Below are positions 43,608 through 44,780 of a stretch of DNA of 44,780 nt, piece by piece. Under the pieces are notes generated by a model. It was given only the letters and a program-made list of their open reading frames with translations. It had not been told where the DNA came from and made no database searches. Where the stretch lies: positions 1 to 44,780 of the forward strand of contig CAZPZZ010000016.1 in the NCBI GenBank assembly GCA_964591245.1. The letters are read 5' to 3'. Position numbers and translations under genes: made by a program. Source of the DNA: CAZPZZ01 sp964591245. Lineage in GTDB: Bacteria > Acidobacteriota > Vicinamibacteria > Vicinamibacterales > UBA8438. Numbering within the stretch: the stretch's first letter is position 1; the number at the start of each line of letters is the position of its first letter.

Positions 43608-43639
43608 CCGTGAAGTGCCGGGTGGTCGGTGCTTCACGG
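43608..43639. terminator. 13-bp hairpin after the PSD1-DUF1501 pair
   Basis: CCGTGAAGTGCCG (43608-43620) pairs with CGGTGCTTCACGG (43627-43639): 13 pairs with two G-U, loop of 6. It lies 65 bases after the DUF1501 stop codon and also 63 bases behind the end of the decayed - strand gene. No T-run. Confidence 0.5.
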
Positions 43640-43701
43640 GTCGCACCGATTACCTGGTGTGGCCGGGCCGACCCCGTGCGGTCCCATTTTCCCTACAAAT
43701 C

Positions 43702-43990
43702 TCAGATCCGGATGTTTCGGAAGTTCACCTGGTTGCGGTGGCCTTGCCGTGTGAGCGGGTTGTGCTCGTCGCCTGGCTCAGAGTGATGCCGCCCTGACGA
43801 CTGTCGAGCCTTCTGGCGCATCGTAGTATCGGGTCAGAATTCCGTTGTGAAGTACGGTAACGGTGTCAAGGAGTCTTGGGCGCGGCCAGGGCGAATCGTT
43901 GTGCCGTGAGAATGATGCCACATGGTTGCCATTCACCGGGCCTTCGGGAGGCATTGACGAGGGGCCTGATGCGAATTGTAGAGGTCTCAC
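43702..43990 (-). pseudogene. Decayed DUF1080 (3-keto-disaccharide hydrolase) gene, C-terminal part
   Basis: On the reverse strand three pieces of a DUF1080 C-terminus occur in order but in three frames. 43926-43967 reads RPLVNASRRPGEWQ (family block PLVNASR-PGEW); about 43830-43867 reads DTVTVLHNGIL (family block VTVLHNGVL); 43702-43728 reads VNFRNIRI and a stop (family end VRFRNIWVR). The distances between the pieces, about 22 and 42 codons, agree with intact members. Two frameshifts at least and an internal TGA (43866-43868) separate them, so no functional protein can result. The upstream limit is uncertain; about 43990 may include LYNSHQAP in yet another frame. No N-terminal half was found, so the gene is also truncated. 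It is a different copy from the intact DUF1080 domain at 19920-21392. Confidence 0.75.
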
Positions 43991-44094
43991 CTTTCGTGAA
44001 CATGGCCACGACGATCGTGGCTGTGGTATGACTGTGGCTCGTTGATCCGGATCTCGGATGGGCCGGAGCCTACACCACGGAGGAGAACGTCTCG

Positions 44095-44780
44095 ATGGCA
44101 CGACAGGTCACGCTGTTTACGGGGCAATGGGCCGATTTGCCTCTGGTCGAATTGGCCCCTAAGGCCAGGGCCTTCGGGTTTGATGGGCTTGAGTTGGCTT
44201 GCTGGGGTGATCATCTCGAGGTCGATCGAGCGGCTGTGGATCAGGCTTATTGCGATGAGCGGCGCGCGTTGCTGGCCGATCACGGTCTAGGATGTTGGGC
44301 GATCTCTCACCACCTAGCCGGACAACTCGTCTGCGACCCCAATGATGCGCGATCGGATGCCTTTGCGCCATCGGCGCGTCACGGCGATCCGGAAGCGAAA
44401 CGCGAATGGGCCATCGAGACGATGAAGAACACGGCTCGTGCGGCGCGGAAGCTCGGGGTGTCGGTAGTCAGTGGGTTTACGGGTTCACCCATTTGGCATT
44501 TGCTCTATGGGTTTCCGCCGGTGTCGGCAGAGATGGTCGACGAGGGGTACGCGCGATTCGCCAGGCTCTGGAATCCGATTCTTGACGTCTTTGACGAGTG
44601 TGGTGTTCGTTTTGCGCTCGAGGTGCACCCGACGGAAATCGCGTTCGACATTGTCAGTGCAGAACGCGCCCTTGACGCCGTCGGTCGGCGGCCGACCTTT
44701 GGGTTCAACTTTGATCCAAGCCATCTGCAGTGGCAGGGGATGGAGCCGGCCAGATTCATTACTGAGTTCGAGGATCGGAT
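44095..44780 (+). CDS. Sugar phosphate isomerase/epimerase family protein, 3' truncated
   Basis: The first 228 residues of a TIM-barrel protein of the xylose-isomerase-like family (PF01261); the frame runs off the window. The ATG at 44095 has GGAGGAG ahead. The start VTLFTGQWADLPLVELAPKARAFGFDGLELACWGDHLE is typical. RFALEVHPTEIAFD provides the metal-binding Glu and a His, and FGFNFDPSHLQWQG the Asp and His of the metal site. No signal peptide, hence cytoplasmic. Members often sit near ThuA, DUF1080 and oxidoreductase genes and act on keto-sugars or inositols; the decayed DUF1080 gene next to it fits that setting. Exact reaction unknown. Confidence 0.88.
   Translation, partial: MARQVTLFTGQWADLPLVELAPKARAFGFDGLELACWGDHLEVDRAAVDQAYCDERRALLADHGLGCWAISHHLAGQLVCDPNDARSDAFAPSARHGDPEAKREWAIETMKNTARAARKLGVSVVSGFTGSPIWHLLYGFPPVSAEMVDEGYARFARLWNPILDVFDECGVRFALEVHPTEIAFDIVSAERALDAVGRRPTFGFNFDPSHLQWQGMEPARFITEFEDR

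Noticed and set aside
43778..44094. Continuous reverse-strand frame over the decayed DUF1080 region as a new gene
   Set aside because: Only a short piece of this frame (DTVTVLHNGIL) resembles DUF1080; the flanking matches are in other frames, so it is better seen as a pseudogene fragment.

Overview
The window looks like a chromosomal piece of an uncultured Acidobacteriota, most likely of the Vicinamibacteria type. This rests on gene content, not on a marker gene: a DUF5916 outer-membrane protein, six secreted PQQ-type beta-propeller proteins, lipoprotein pairs of CRTAC1 (VCBS/ASPIC-UnbV) and TPR type, a Planctomycete-cytochrome/DUF1549/DUF1553 protein beside a DUF1501 protein, and a ThuA-DUF1080 fusion. 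The DNA is GC-rich, densely coding and has no visible tRNA, rRNA, insertion sequence, phage gene or CRISPR array.

Layout. 1-7212 (mostly + strand): the 3' part of a DUF5916 protein, a Tat-exported D-threonine aldolase-like enzyme, a small ferredoxin, a 55-residue zinc-ribbon protein on the - strand, prephenate dehydratase, a YyaL-type thioredoxin-fold protein and an orphan of 117 residues. 7303-15575: two quinoproteins, a 3-hydroxyisobutyrate dehydrogenase-type oxidoreductase, a secreted protein of unknown function, an exported HMA-domain protein and a convergent EamA transporter. 15862-21392: a cytochrome c-PQQ fusion, another quinoprotein, then a convergent ThuA-DUF1080 fusion. 21751-25083: a large two-domain protein joining a fucokinase-like GHMP kinase to a UDPGP-type nucleotidyltransferase. 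25153-37789: a block of seven - strand genes (two quinoproteins, two CRTAC1/TPR lipoprotein pairs, a membrane glycosyltransferase with TPRs). 37975-44780: a secreted TolB-like protein, the PSD1/DUF1553 and DUF1501 pair, the remains of a decayed DUF1080 gene, and the start of a sugar isomerase/epimerase.

How it may work together (inference): nearly all products carry export signals, so the region mainly equips the periplasm and outer surface. Quinoproteins and haem proteins suggest oxidation of small alcohols or sugars coupled to the respiratory chain. ThuA-DUF1080, the broken DUF1080 gene and the sugar isomerase/epimerase point to 3-keto-sugar breakdown. The CRTAC1/TPR pairs look like surface or periplasmic assemblies. 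No substrate can be read from the sequence.

The most notable observations are the decayed DUF1080 gene with two frameshifts, the kinase-nucleotidyltransferase fusion in reversed domain order, four quinoproteins in which a Cys-loop-Cys replaces the usual calcium-site motif, -10 boxes placed so close to start codons that the mRNAs should be leaderless, and strong hairpins without U-tracts at several gene ends.
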